Source of the DNA: Chara braunii
Lineage: Eukaryota; Streptophyta; Charophyceae; Charales; Characeae
Direction of reading: 5' to 3'
DNA length: 21,734 bases
Assembly: GCA_003427395.1 (NCBI GenBank)
Contig: BFEA01000283.1
Coordinates: 1,296,814 to 1,318,547, forward strand
In this document: positions 1 to 8,936 of the stretch, in pieces
How the letters are laid out: each line of letters starts with the position of its first letter
Numbering within the stretch: the first letter of the stretch is position 1
Notes under the pieces: generated by a model
Databases searched by the model: none
What the model was told of the DNA's origin: nothing
Seen by the model: only the letters and a program-made list of their open reading frames with translations
Made by a program: the position numbers and the translations under genes

Positions 1-319
1 CAAGCACCTACCCACTGAGCCACTCCAAGCACCTACCCACCCCGCCACTCCAAGCACCTACTGACCCAACGACTCCAAGCACCTACCGACCAAGCGACTC
101 AAGCACCTACTGACGGAGCCAAGCATCTACCAACCGAGCTATTCCAAGCACCTACCGACCGCGTCACTCCAACCACCTACACCCCGAGCCACTCCAAGCA
201 CCTACACATCGAGTCACTCCAAGCAACTGCCCACCGAGCCACTCCAAGCACCCACCCACGGAGCCACTCCAAGCACCTACCGATCGAGCCACTTCAGGCA
301 CCTTCCGACCAAGCCACTC
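1..319. repeat. 25-bp minisatellite, about 13 units
   Basis: Thirteen head-to-tail units begin with caagcacctac and end near gccactc. Unit starts are at 1, 26, 51, 76, 100, 120, 145, 170, 195, 220, 245, 270 and 295. Eleven units are 25 bp, one is 24 bp and one is 20 bp. Divergence is concentrated in the middle of the unit (positions 12-20). The period is not a multiple of three, so it is unlikely to be coding. The array begins at the window edge and probably continues to the left. Confidence 0.93.
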
Positions 320-337
320 CAATCGCATTCTTCTTTT

Positions 338-537
338 CTTACTACGTTGTCTCTCTCTTTTTGTGTCTCTCTATCTCTCTCCCTCCTCTCTCCCTCTCTC
401 TCTCTCGCTTTCTCTCTCCCTTTCTCTGTCTCTCTATGCGTGTTATGTTTCTTAAATTCGTTAATAGTGCTGAAATTTAGCAGTTGGTTTGGGCCTAACG
501 GTTTTTTTTTTTCTTTTTTTCTTTTTTTTTTTGGCGG
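338..537. repeat. CT-rich and T-rich low-complexity tract
   Basis: 340-440 is nearly pure pyrimidine with interrupted (CT)n runs. 501-532 is almost only T with scattered C. The small open frame here is a by-product of composition. This tract directly abuts the truncated 5' end of the Ty3/gypsy fragment. Confidence 0.85.
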
Positions 538-563
538 GCATTGCCCGCACCGCTGGCGCTTAG

Positions 564-1346
564 CTAGTCTTAGTTTATAGTCGGACCTTGGACAAGCACC
601 TCATGCATCTACGCACCGTTTTGGAAAGGCTACGTAAGGCCAAGTCCAAGGCCAACCGAGCCAAGTACAAGTTCGCCCAACAAGAGCTCGAATACTTGAG
701 TCACTTTCTAACGCCACAAGGCATCCATTCGCTTGCGGACAAAATTCTGGTCATCCAAAATTGGTCGGAACCCACCAATACCACGAAGGCTCGTTCCTGC
801 ATGGGATTGGCCAGGTACTATCAATGCTTCATCGGCGGATACACATGGATCACTGCACCTTTGTCACGACTTCAGTCTCCGAAGGTGCGCTTCCACTTCA
901 CCGATGAAGTCCGGTGTTCGTTCCACAAGCTTAAGATGACGATGCTCATGGCTCCCGTTTTGAGCATCTACGATCCCACCTTGCCTACCAGAGTGACTAC
1001 AGACGCTTCTGGCAATGCATTGGTGCAGTCTTGGAACAACATGACATTGTAGATTGGCACCCGGTCGAATACTTCTGCCAAAAGGTTCCCCCCATCAATT
1101 CGCTTGATGATGCAAGGAAGAAGGAGTTGTTGTTCCACACAGTACTAAGACGCTGGCGACGGGCGTCGTAGGTTCACTTGGTTAACGAACAACAACCCAT
1201 TGACCTATGACAAGACACAAGACACGGTGAGTAGCACCATCAAAAGATGGATGTACTTCATCGACCAATTCGACTTCATGACGAAGCACATCTCGGGTCT
1301 CTCCAATCGAGCGGCGTATGTTCTTTCGCGAAGAGCCGATCTTTGA
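564..1346 (+). pseudogene. pol: Ty3/gypsy reverse transcriptase C-terminus and RNase H, broken
   Basis: The frame read from 564 gives LVYSRTL, which normally follows the YxDD catalytic box. An in-frame TAG at 561-563 and divergent sequence sit where that box should be. The connection region follows (SCMGLARYYQCFI, then PLSRLQSPKV). RNase H begins at TTDASG with its first Asp at 1002-1004. One base appears lost near 1018, moving the frame; the Glu of KKEL (1124-1126) is read in the shifted frame. That frame ends at TAG 1169-1171, and a deletion of roughly 11 bp near 1156-1161 restores the first frame from 1161. The third RNase H Asp, usually in a TDN motif, is Asn here (codon aac, 1188-1190). 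Reading continues to a TGA at 1344-1346. It cannot produce active enzyme. Confidence 0.88.
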
Positions 1347-2282
1347 GCATTGATCCACCACGCCTTCGAATGTGACGAAGACCTACATCAGCATTTTGTA
1401 CGCGCATACAAGACATACTATGCCACTCTCTACGAGAAACTTTCTTTGGGTCACCTGTCGGCTAGCCACCACCACATTGTCGATGGGTACTTGCTTCTCC
1501 ATTCACGAGGCAAGGACTTGCTATGCATCCCACGAGACCATCCATTACGGACTCGCCTCCTTGGTGAGTACCATGATTCGCGGCTCACAGGATACTATGG
1601 AGTCAACCAGACGATTACTCGACGTCGCCAACGATTTCGATGGTCCAACATCATCACCGATGTCACATGGTATTGTGAATCTTGTGAGGTTTGTCGACGC
1701 AACAAGCCCTGCAGCAGCAACCCCTACGACGAGTTGCACCCGTTGCCAATCTCTCGAGAGCCCGCATTGTCTATTGCCATGGACGTCACCGGACCCTTCC
1801 CACGAGATCGCCTCGGGCACGACGGTGTCCTCACAATCATTAACCGACTAAGTAAATACGCATGGTTTCGTCCTTGCAAGTATCATGTGATGGCTCCCGA
1901 GCTAGAAAGACTTTTGCACACCGGTTGGATTTACATCCACGACGTTCTGGAAGACATCTTTAGGAACCGCGATACTCGATTCATGTCGGTATTTTGGACA
2001 TCTCTCATAAAGGAATCCGGCACCGAAATGAAACTGAGTTCGGCTCAGCACCCACAAACGGACGGGCAGATGGAGTGGGCACATCAAACCACTCAAATAA
2101 TGCTTCGTATGCTCATCCGTCCGGACGAGAAAGATTGGGTTGAACGCCTCCCCGACACTGAATTTACCTATAACACTTCGTTGCATCCGGCGATTGGAGT
2201 AACTCCTTTCGACTTGCACCACGGTGGCCGGAAAAGGTCATATCTTCGCAGATTTTTCATTCCCTCGCGGAACCGACATTGA
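1347..2282 (+). pseudogene. pol: Ty3/gypsy integrase, zinc finger and catalytic core, inactivated
   Basis: This is the same reading frame as the RNase H segment, past the 1344 stop. Residues are numbered from codon 1350. The HHCC zinc finger keeps His75 (1572-1574), Cys112 and Cys115 (CEVC), but the second His position, residue 82, is Tyr. The core keeps the first acidic residue Asp145 (SIAMDVTGPF) and Glu242 (HPQTDGQME). The residue 35 positions before that Glu, normally the second Asp of the D,D-35-E triad, is Asn206 (FRNRD, codon aac 1965-1967). An extra A in the run at 2232-2235 shifts the frame, so the open frame ends out of register at 2282. Family identity is clear; loss of function is inferred from the residue changes and the frameshift. 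Confidence 0.92.
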
Positions 2283-2841
2283 CGCCTCTTGCTCTCCCGC
2301 CTCCGTTCGGAAGTACGGAGTCTTGCTGGCGAAAGCTGGCGTAAACATGCAAAAGGCTCAAACCCGCATGCAGCAGCAAGCTAATCGGCGTCGAGTGTCA
2401 TGTCCTATCCGCATAAACGACCTTGTATGGGTTTTCTCCAAGGAGTTCACACTTGAACAAGATGTCTCGAGCAAACTCCTCCCCAAGTGATTTGGCTCAT
2501 GGACCGTCACATCAGCCGCAGGCGACGCGCCCTATTGCTCATCGTTTGTGATTGACATCCCGCCGCATCTACCAGTCCACCCGGTCTTCCACGCCTCCAA
2601 GTTGGCTATATACACACCAGCCAAGAGCGACGACTTCCCGGATCGGCGATCGCAAGACCCTCCTTCCATGCATGGTCACCAGGAAGTCGATTGGGTTGTC
2701 ACGCACCGCAAGTATGGCAATAAGCCAATGCAGTACAAGGTCACCTTCAAACAGTGTGACCGCGATGACACACGATGGATTTCACAAGCAGACTTGCAAG
2801 CTTCCACATTGCTTATCTTTGCAAATTACGAGAAGCAATGA
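2236..2841 (+). pseudogene. pol: Integrase C-terminus with GPY/F-like motif and chromodomain-like tail
   Basis: After the frameshift at 2232-2235 the protein continues in the next frame as GHIFADFSFPRGTDID. A segment rich in Gln and Arg follows (MQKAQTRMQQQANRRR), then LVWVFSKEF. The stop TGA at 2488-2490 lies where a Trp is expected before FGSWTV, the likely remnant of the GPY/F motif, so TGG to TGA is the simplest change. Reading on in the same frame gives IDIPPHLPVHPVFHASKLA. A chromodomain-like block follows at 2683-2799 (VDWVVTHRKYG, then QYKVTFKQ, then DDTRWISQADLQ). The frame ends at TGA 2839-2841. Chromodomains at this place direct integration to marked chromatin in chromoviruses. The domain call rests on pattern only. 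Confidence 0.8.
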
Positions 2842-2937
2842 CTAGCCAAGCAGGCTTCATTACCTGCCCCTCCCACCCGGACTTCGGTTCCTCCGTCCGA
2901 TAGAGAGCTTCGCCCTTACAGGTAGGCTCGGTCTTTC

Positions 2938-2951
2938 AAGGAGCGGGGGGT
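2938..2951 (+). other. Polypurine tract and possible 3' LTR start of the Ty3/gypsy fragment
   Basis: aaggagcgggggg (2938-2950) is purine-rich apart from one C and is followed at once by tgtgcc. A polypurine tract followed by TG is the expected layout at the start of a 3' LTR. It lies about 100 bp past the pol stop. No LTR end could be set, because nothing in the window matches 2951-3090 as a partner LTR. Confidence 0.5.
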
Positions 2952-3089
2952 GTGCCATACTCACATCCACACGGGGCCCGCAAGGCCCGACAATAGGGTT
3001 AGGGGTAAAACAGCAGTAGGATAAAATTTCCTCAAAAAGAACTTTCCAGAATCAAATATACAAGTTAATACAACTTGCGATTAATTTCT

Positions 3090-3205
3090 CAATCGATGGA
3101 CTAATCGATCAATCAATCAATTAATCAACCCATCAATCGATCAATCAATCAATCAATAAATAAAGTGATTCGAGATAAAGATGATTGATTCGAGATAAAG
3201 ATGAC
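3090..3205. repeat. AATC tetranucleotide tract and 20-bp duplication
   Basis: 3090-3163 is an interrupted (AATC)n microsatellite. Next to it, tgattcgagataaagatgat (3166-3185) is repeated once at 3186-3205 with a single difference at the last base. Confidence 0.85.
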
Positions 3206-3225
3206 TACTCGATGAACAGTTGCAT

Positions 3226-3305
3226 GAACCCCCCTGTCGTGGCCGAGGTCGTGCGGCCGCGCCACGGCCAGGCGGGGCCGCACGCCGTCTCGTCGGCCCC
3301 TGACC
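3226..3305. other. GC-rich island with a 9-bp inverted repeat
   Basis: An abrupt GC-rich stretch lies between AT-rich sequences. cgtgcggcc (3250-3258) and ggccgcacg (3276-3284) are perfect inverted repeats around a 17-nt loop. No coding pattern was seen. Confidence 0.6.
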
Positions 3306-3314
3306 CACACAACC

Positions 3315-3815
3315 AAAAAATTAAAAAAAAAACTCAAATGTGTGGGGGGTGATATTCAATACTTCGTGGCGTCTCCGGAAAATATTACCCGCCCCCCCAA
3401 ATCGCGAATTTGAAGTTGTGGGGGGGGGGTTATGTTATGCGCAATGCCATTGTGGCAGGAAAAAAAAAATTAGTGTGGGTGGGGTAGGGGGGGTTAGGGG
3501 GGGTTAACAAATTTGGGAGTTTGTATGGTTGTGTGGGTGTGGGGGGTTAAGGCCCGTGGGGCGTGATTAGGGTGCGAAGGAGGGGGGCAATAGGGGGCAT
3601 GGGGTTGGGGGTTGTGAAATGTAAATGGGTGTCAGAAGGTGAAGGTGGTGAGGAAGAATAAGAAGACTCCTGTCGCCGGCCAACTACCCCCCGATTCCTC
3701 TTCCCCCCCCCGTTCCCCTAACCCCCATTTTGGCCCCCAACCCCTTAACAACCAACCAAACCACCCCACCTGCACCAACCACCCGCCCCACTCAACCCCC
3801 CACACCCTGCCAATA
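3315..3815. other. G-rich block switching to a C-rich block
   Basis: From about 3340 to 3640 the top strand has many runs of 3 to 10 G, including several clusters of four or more runs within short distance. From about 3680 to 3815 it has runs of C instead. The switch falls near 3640-3680. No gene is apparent. G-quadruplex or R-loop potential is inference from the runs. Confidence 0.6.
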
Positions 3816-3818
3816 ATC

Positions 3819-4091
3819 TCATGTTAGTTGTACCTCAACAATTACAGGAGGCCCAGGGATTGTAATATCGAAGGTGCATGCATTTTTAGGCGGGAGGGTA
3901 TGTGCTACATTGTTTTCTGTATACGGGTTCCCGTTCAACAACCATAGACGCATTACGCTATGAGATCCTTCAAGGTCAATTCCAGGGCGTCCAGCATCCA
4001 TAGAAAAGAAGACAAAGCCTTGCCACATATTCGTATGGAGGCATCCACTGACAAATGAGACGAAAGTTGGTAAGAAAATGTTTGCAATCAT
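3819..4091 (-). CDS. Unrecognised minus-strand ORF, possible exon
   Basis: The product would be 90 residues. The last two thirds look protein-like rather than low-complexity (for example GFVFFSMDAGRPGIDLEGS, then FDITIPGPPVIVEVQ). Ahead of SGCLH the minus strand has a pyrimidine-rich stretch ending in tcatttgtcag, which could be a 3' splice site, so this may be an exon rather than a complete gene. I do not recognise the family. Sequence upstream on the minus strand (4092-4650) is AT-rich without a clear partner exon. It could also be a chance ORF. Confidence 0.22.
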   Translation of the reverse strand: MIANIFLPTFVSFVSGCLHTNMWQGFVFFSMDAGRPGIDLEGSHSVMRLWLLNGNPYTENNVAHTLPPKNACTFDITIPGPPVIVEVQLT

Positions 4092-4650
4092 GTTCAGTCA
4101 ATGGACAGGGTTAAGAGTATGGGCAATCAAACATCCGCACATTATTACCATACATGGAAAGCAAAGTCCACACATAGTTTGAACATCCACACGTGCAATA
4201 TGACATGACTAATACAATCCCACTCTCCCCAAGATTCGTACGAGAACAAAAGTCGATGAATGAAAAAACTGCACAAAAAACTAGAATCGTGTCCGGTCCG
4301 AACAACGTGTAATAACTTTGAACAAAAGACATGTTTGCTTCAATGACAAGTCAAAATCTGTGCACGGGAAAGAAAAAAAAATGTAAATCTTTCGTGTGAG
4401 AAAATGGGATCATAGAATGTCAGATAAGCCTAATACAAGACAACATGAGTGCTATAACAAACAAAATAACCAAGCATCGTGTAGAAAGATCGTCACAAAA
4501 AAACAACTCACTACCAATGTACTCTGAGTGTCTCCAATGTAAACAGGTTACGCCGATCTTTCTAAACACTACGTATTGACGACTACAAACAAACCTAAGG
4601 AAAATCGAGTGAACTAGAGACATGCACAAAACAGACTAAGGCTCATGTTT
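4092..4650. other. AT-rich stretch, no feature seen
   Basis: Only short open frames without recognisable motifs. There is no tandem repeat, and no inverted repeat longer than a few bases was noticed. It could be intron or intergenic spacer between the two minus-strand ORFs. Confidence 0.4.
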
Positions 4651-5205
4651 CTATGACAGGCCGGCTCCAACCCCGCCACCACAACCCGTCGATCGAGGAC
4701 CATGCGTGACCGATCGTGTCGATGAAGCCGCTCTCCTCTCTCTCTCTCTCCGCCTGACCATGTCAATAGGCTCCTCCTCGGTGTCTGCGTTGACATCTCG
4801 CATAGCCTCCTCAACCCTGGCCGATAAAGAAGCATCCTCCAACGCCGCAATCTTCGCCTCGTGGGCTGCTATACGAGCCTCTATCTCCATCATCGAGTCC
4901 TGACGTCTCTGCCCCGCCCACATAAGCAAAGCCTCCTCACCAGAGGTGTTCGCCCCACTCTGCACTCCCGACTCAAGGATGGCCTGTGTAGGTCCGTACC
5001 CTGTTAGACTTTCGAGCCTGAGTCGACCCCACTGCGGGTCCCAGTTGGCTCTGCTCCACCCGCACTCATGCTCAGGGCCTGGAGCGTTTGTCACAGGGGC
5101 ACCCCCACCTAGTGCTTTGAGATGGATGCGGATGGGCCATTTTGCGACAGAGCTTTGACATTGGGGATGTAGCTCCGCCTTCTCGTCGGATGATAGACTC
5201 GCCAA
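4651..5205 (-). CDS. Unrecognised coiled-coil ORF, possibly a gene fragment
   Basis: The product would be up to 184 residues. The first half is Gly/Trp-containing and unfamiliar (HECGWSRANWDPQWGRL). The second half has an amphipathic, Glu/Ala-rich pattern suggesting a coiled coil (EIEARIAAHEAKIAALED, then ARVEEAMRDV). A basic Arg/Glu run encoded by a short CT tract (about 4732-4752 on the plus strand) and a Gly-rich end follow. The frame opens with a TTG codon just after an in-frame stop, so the true start is unknown; it may begin at a later codon or be an internal exon. The minus frame looks more protein-like than the overlapping plus frames. Function unknown. Confidence 0.35.
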   Translation of the reverse strand: MASLSSDEKAELHPQCQSSVAKWPIRIHLKALGGGAPVTNAPGPEHECGWSRANWDPQWGRLRLESLTGYGPTQAILESGVQSGANTSGEEALLMWAGQRRQDSMMEIEARIAAHEAKIAALEDASLSARVEEAMRDVNADTEEEPIDMVRRRERERRAASSTRSVTHGPRSTGCGGGVGAGLS

Positions 5206-6240
5206 AACTTTTCGTCAATCCCGATTTTTTCTTGATGCTTTGAGGTGTTATCATGCAATTGCTTCATCCAATGTTCACGCAGTCCAGGGGGTTTATTGAA
5301 AGCCTTTCTTCTTGTATGCGTAGGCCAAGCGTCATCCTTGGGTCACGCATGCATTCACTTGAGCAGGAGTCCTCAAAACCGTGTTGAGCGTGCGGCCGCC
5401 CTTTGGCTTGGGCCCGCGGACCATATCTCGCGGTCCCCCTACGCCTCCTTAGGGCTTTGCCTGCATCCCTCTTTGGCCATCCTACCCGTGACTTTCGTTG
5501 TCGCATACATCATGCATGTCTTTCTTTTGTCCAGCCTATGCATTTGTCCTATTCACCCCTTAGTCTTTTTGGGGCCCCATCCCTCATATACATCCCAAGT
5601 CTTTATTTTAATCGAGGCGGTCGTCTTGGCCGCCTTATGTCTTGCATTTTGCTATGGCCAACTTTGCTTCGCACAAACATGCTCAAGAACTTATTCAAGG
5701 GCAAGGGTTAAGTCCACAACCCGTTTGACCTCAGTCCCACTTTCTCTCTGCCGCCCAGTGTACCCAGGACCCATTCCCGCTCAATGACTCTTTAGGCTAC
5801 TTACCTGCACATCCAACACAATTTATGCAAAGCATCCCCCCACATGGGGTCAACGCATAATCCCTCCCACAAGCCTAAGTTCACTTTTCCTTAGCCCTTT
5901 GTGCTTTCCTTTCCCTTCCTCGGTCCAGGTCAGTCTCTTCCTTTAGTCATGCAATCGGGATAATGGTTTAGTCAACTGACCTTGCTTTAGTCCCTTTTCC
6001 GGATTACCTCCTTCCAATTTCTCAAATGTCCCTTTTGCTTTCCTTCTTGGCGGCACAAGGGACCGACAACCCTTCTCTCGCCCAGTTTCTCCACCAACTC
6101 AGGACAAATTCCTTTCACCGCTCGTTCCCTGGCAATGTAACACGTGAGTAGGGGAGGGTTAGTTATACGCCAAGAGGGGAGAGGGGGAGGAGGTAGGGTC
6201 AAGGCTTTTAGAGTGTGAGAGAGGGATGATGAAGGGGAGA
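5206..6240. other. Pyrimidine-rich stretch without a recognised gene
   Basis: Mostly C/T-rich on the top strand. A 180-residue plus ORF at 5245-5787 is open, but its Leu/Ser/Cys-rich product looks like a product of base composition. The texture resembles family X further right, and a hairpin containing atatctcg occurs at 5418-5436 (ggacc and ggtcc arms). A cacgtg palindrome lies at 6141-6146. No firm feature. Confidence 0.4.
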
Positions 6241-6312
6241 GGGAGGCGGTGGTGAAGGACGAAGAAGAGGAGACAAGAGAGAGGAGGAGAAAAGAGGATA
6301 GGGGAGAAGGAA

Positions 6313-6323
6313 GAGAGAGAGAG

Positions 6324-6412
<89 letters not shown>

Positions 6413-6419
6413 CAGAGAG
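6313..6419. repeat. (GA)n microsatellite
   Basis: An uninterrupted GA run of about 40 units covers 6327-6405. It is flanked by a shorter GA run (6313-6323) and two GACA interruptions to the right. Flanking sequence is purine-rich from about 6160. Confidence 0.97.
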
Positions 6420-6562
6420 ATAGAGGCCTCCTACTCCTAATCAATTTATCCCATACTCGTCCCACCATCCTACCTAAGGTCCCCCTTTCTATACCTTGCT
6501 TCTTTGCGCCCCTTTGGTCATGGCCTTTGGTCAAGGAATGAGATGAAGGGGGAAGGGGGCGT

Positions 6563-6992
6563 GAGGCGGTTGGCTTTGGAGGGTGGTTGGAGATGATGGA
6601 GGAGGAAGATGGTGCGAGGTGGTTGGCTATGGCGGATGAGTGAAGAAGATTGAGGAGGAAGATGGTGTGAGGTGGTCGGCTATGGTGGATGGTTGAAGAT
6701 GATGGAGGAGGGAGATGGTGCGAGGTGGTTGACTATGGCGGATGGGTGAAGGAGATGGAGGAGGAAGTGGGTGCGAGGTGGTTGGCTATGGAGGATGGTT
6801 GACGAAGATGGAGGAGGAAGATGGTGTGAGGTGATTGGCTATGGTGGATAGGTGAAGAAGATGGAGGAGGAAGATGGTGCGAGGTGGTTGGCTATGGTGG
6901 ATGGCTGAAGAAGATGGAGGGGGAAGACGGTGTGAGGTGGTCGGCTATGGCGGATGAGTGAAGAAGATGGAGGAGGAAGACGATGAGAGGTG
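6563..6992. repeat. 53-bp tandem repeat, 8 units
   Basis: The anchor gaggtgg, or a one-base variant, occurs at 6563, 6616, 6669, 6722, 6775, 6828, 6881, 6934 and 6987, always exactly 53 bp apart. Units combine ttggctatggcggatg with a GA-rich stretch (gaagatggaggaggaagatg). There are many substitutions between units but no length change. Period 53 is not a multiple of three, so a protein-coding role is unlikely. Confidence 0.96.
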
Positions 6993-7500
6993 TCCTATAC
7001 TTCATCATACTTTACGCGCCCGACTTTGTTTCCCTAAGTTTGCCTTGTCCCAGACTTCAAAAACTTCAGACTTGCGGTACTAGTCCTACAACAGATATGT
7101 AGAAAGCACAGACTTGCAGAAAATACAGATTTCAGAAAACGCAGTCTTTACAGATCTACAGATCTGCAAATTATGCAGATTTTGCAGATTTTGTTGTTTT
7201 GGCCTAAATGGGGAGAACCGAAAAACACAGACTTGCATTTCCTTACCCAAACGATGTCAGAATCAGTCCTAATCCGATGGGCTCGCTGTCTATACCATAT
7301 GGAAGCGGCCCACCAAGTTTGGTCGGATTCCGTCGCTGTTTGCCCCTACTTGCCATTTTTGGGCACCGTCCGGGCCTCACGATGAACAATTCGGTAAAGT
7401 CTATTTTCCTTTTTTGCAGGAAAGTGGACTCGGATGACCTGCAGGTTCTGCAGGTCACCTGTTTATGCCTAGGATATGACGTCTGAGAAGTATCAGCCCT
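6993..7500. other. Spacer with short cagatttgcag-type repeats and one hairpin
   Basis: 7080-7195 contains several degenerate copies of cagacttgcag / cagattttgcag. At 7435-7457 tgacctgcag and ctgcaggtca are a perfect 10-bp inverted repeat around gtt. A pyrimidine-rich stretch followed by cag at 7409-7419 could be a splice acceptor, but no supporting exon structure is seen. No gene recognised. Confidence 0.5.
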
Positions 7501-7711
7501 CATATCCCTGGTTTGACGGAACTTGGCCAAAGTGCCCTCTCGTCGCATTGGCCACTTAGTCCCATCGTTGAACCGCCCCGTGCTCCGAGGGTTGGCCATT
7601 GGTTTTTCAGTGGCTGCAGCCACAACAAGGGACTCGGTTCAGTCATCAGCAACAGCAACAACATTGTTATGCACAGCAACACCAGCAACAACAGTCCTAG
7701 TAGAAAAAACA
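7500..7711 (+). other. CAR-repeat stretch encoding a Gln-rich segment
   Basis: At 7645-7703 the top strand is a run of cag, caa and cac codons. In one frame it reads HQQQQQHCYAQQHQQQQ and then stops at tag. Upstream sequence in that frame keeps Trp/Gln (FQWLQPQQGTRF). It could be the tail of a host protein or a Gag remnant, or only a trinucleotide repeat. Not recognised. Confidence 0.25.
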
Positions 7712-7796
7712 TTCCTTTTACTTACCTTTTATTTACCTCGTTCGATTCGAACACGGGGGGTCTCGTTAGGCCATGTGTGTGTCAAGTCGACTAACC

Positions 7797-8936
7797 AAGG
7801 ATTAATCGGACTATCACCAAGTGTATGAAATGCACAAAGCAAGAGTGTGATTAGTGAGAACACATGCATATGACTAGTGGAACAACCAAGGATGAATTGG
7901 ACTATCACCAAGTGTGTGAAATTGACAAAGCAAGAGTGTGACTAGTGAGAACACATGCATATGACTAGTGAAACAACCAAGGATGAATCAGACTATCACC
8001 AAGTGTATGAAATGCACAAAGCCAGAGTGTGACTAGTGAGAGCACATGCATATGACTAGTGGAACAGCGAAGGATGAACCGGACTATCAAGAGTGTATGA
8101 AATGCACAAAGCAAGAGTTTGACTAGTGAGAACACATGCATATGACTAGTGAGAACACATGCATATGACTAGTGAGAACACATGCATATGACTAGTGGAA
8201 CAACCAAGGATGAATCGGACTATCAGCAAGTGTATGAAACGGACAAAGTAAGACATGCATATGACTAGTGGAACAGCCAAGGATGAATTGGACTATCACC
8301 AAGTGTATGAAATGCACCAAGCAAGATTGTGACTAGTGAGAACACATACATATGACTAGTAGAACAACCAAGGATGAATCGGACTATCAAGAGTGTGACG
8401 AGTGAGGACACATGCATATGACTAGTGGAACAGCCAAGGATGAATCGGACTATCACCAAGTGTAGGAATGGACAAAGCAAGAGTGTGACTAGTGAGAACA
8501 CATGTATATGACTAGTGGAACAACCAAGGATGAATCAGACTACCACCAAGTGTATGAAATGCACAAAGCAAGAGTGTGACTAGTGAGAACACATGCATAT
8601 GAGTAGTGGAATAGCCAAGGATGAATCGGACTATCACCAAGTGTATGAAATGTACAAAGCAAGAGTGTGACCGGTGAGAACACATGTATATGGCTAGTAG
8701 AACAACCAAGGATGAATCGGGCTATCACAACTGTATGAAATGCACAAAGCAAGAGTATGACTAGTGAGAACACATGCAAATAACTAGTGGAACAACCAAG
8801 GATGAATCAGACTACCACCAAGTGTATGAAATGAACAAGGCAAGAGTGTGACTAGTGAGAACACATGCATATGACTAGTAGAACAGCCAAGGATGAATTA
8901 GACTATCACCAAGTGTATGAAATGGACAAAGCAAGA
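7797..8936. repeat. 91-bp satellite array, about 13 units
   Basis: The anchor aaggat occurs at 7797, 7888, 7979, 8070, 8206, 8279, 8370, 8436, 8526, 8617, 8708, 8798 and 8889. Most spacings are 90-91 bp; exceptions are 136, 73 and 66. Each unit holds three perfect 6-bp palindromes (atgcat, catatg, actagt) within about 20 bp. The period rotates frames, so minus-strand open frames through the array are shadows. Confidence 0.96.
8121..8189. repeat. 23-bp triplication inside the 91-bp array
   Basis: gactagtgagaacacatgca plus tat starts at 8121, 8144 and 8167. These two extra copies explain why the 8070-8206 unit is 136 bp instead of 91. Confidence 0.93.

Larger units (their letters stand above)
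555..2990 (+). mobile_element. 5'-truncated, degenerate Ty3/gypsy (chromovirus-like) retrotransposon
   Basis: Coding remnants occur in the Ty3/gypsy pol order: end of reverse transcriptase, RNase H, integrase with zinc finger and core, then a chromodomain-like C-terminus. These are followed by a purine-rich tract and a TG start at 2951 that could open the 3' LTR. Gag, protease and most of the reverse transcriptase are absent. Homology starts about where the YxDD box should be and meets a T-rich tract upstream. At least three frame breaks and several stops show it is dead. The 3' limit is uncertain, because no 5' LTR exists in the window to define the LTR. Assignment to Ty3/gypsy comes from domain order and motifs and is firm; the host lineage is inference. 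Confidence 0.9.

Noticed and set aside
347-580. Ser/Leu-rich ORF
   Set aside because: Entirely within a CT/T-rich tract; composition explains it.
3475-3560. Interstitial telomere from ttaggggggg repeats
   Set aside because: Runs are irregular in length and do not form a fixed TTTAGGG period.
5245-5787. 180-residue plus-strand ORF with hydrophobic stretches
   Set aside because: Pyrimidine-rich DNA yields Leu/Ser/Cys-rich frames; no motif, no start context and no neighbour supports it.
6208-6534. ORFs across the GA run
   Set aside because: They encode only Leu-Ser or Arg-Glu dipeptide repeats from the microsatellite.
7729-8779. Several minus-strand ORFs with similar hydrophobic products
   Set aside because: They are frame rotations of the 91-bp satellite and share no single conserved frame.
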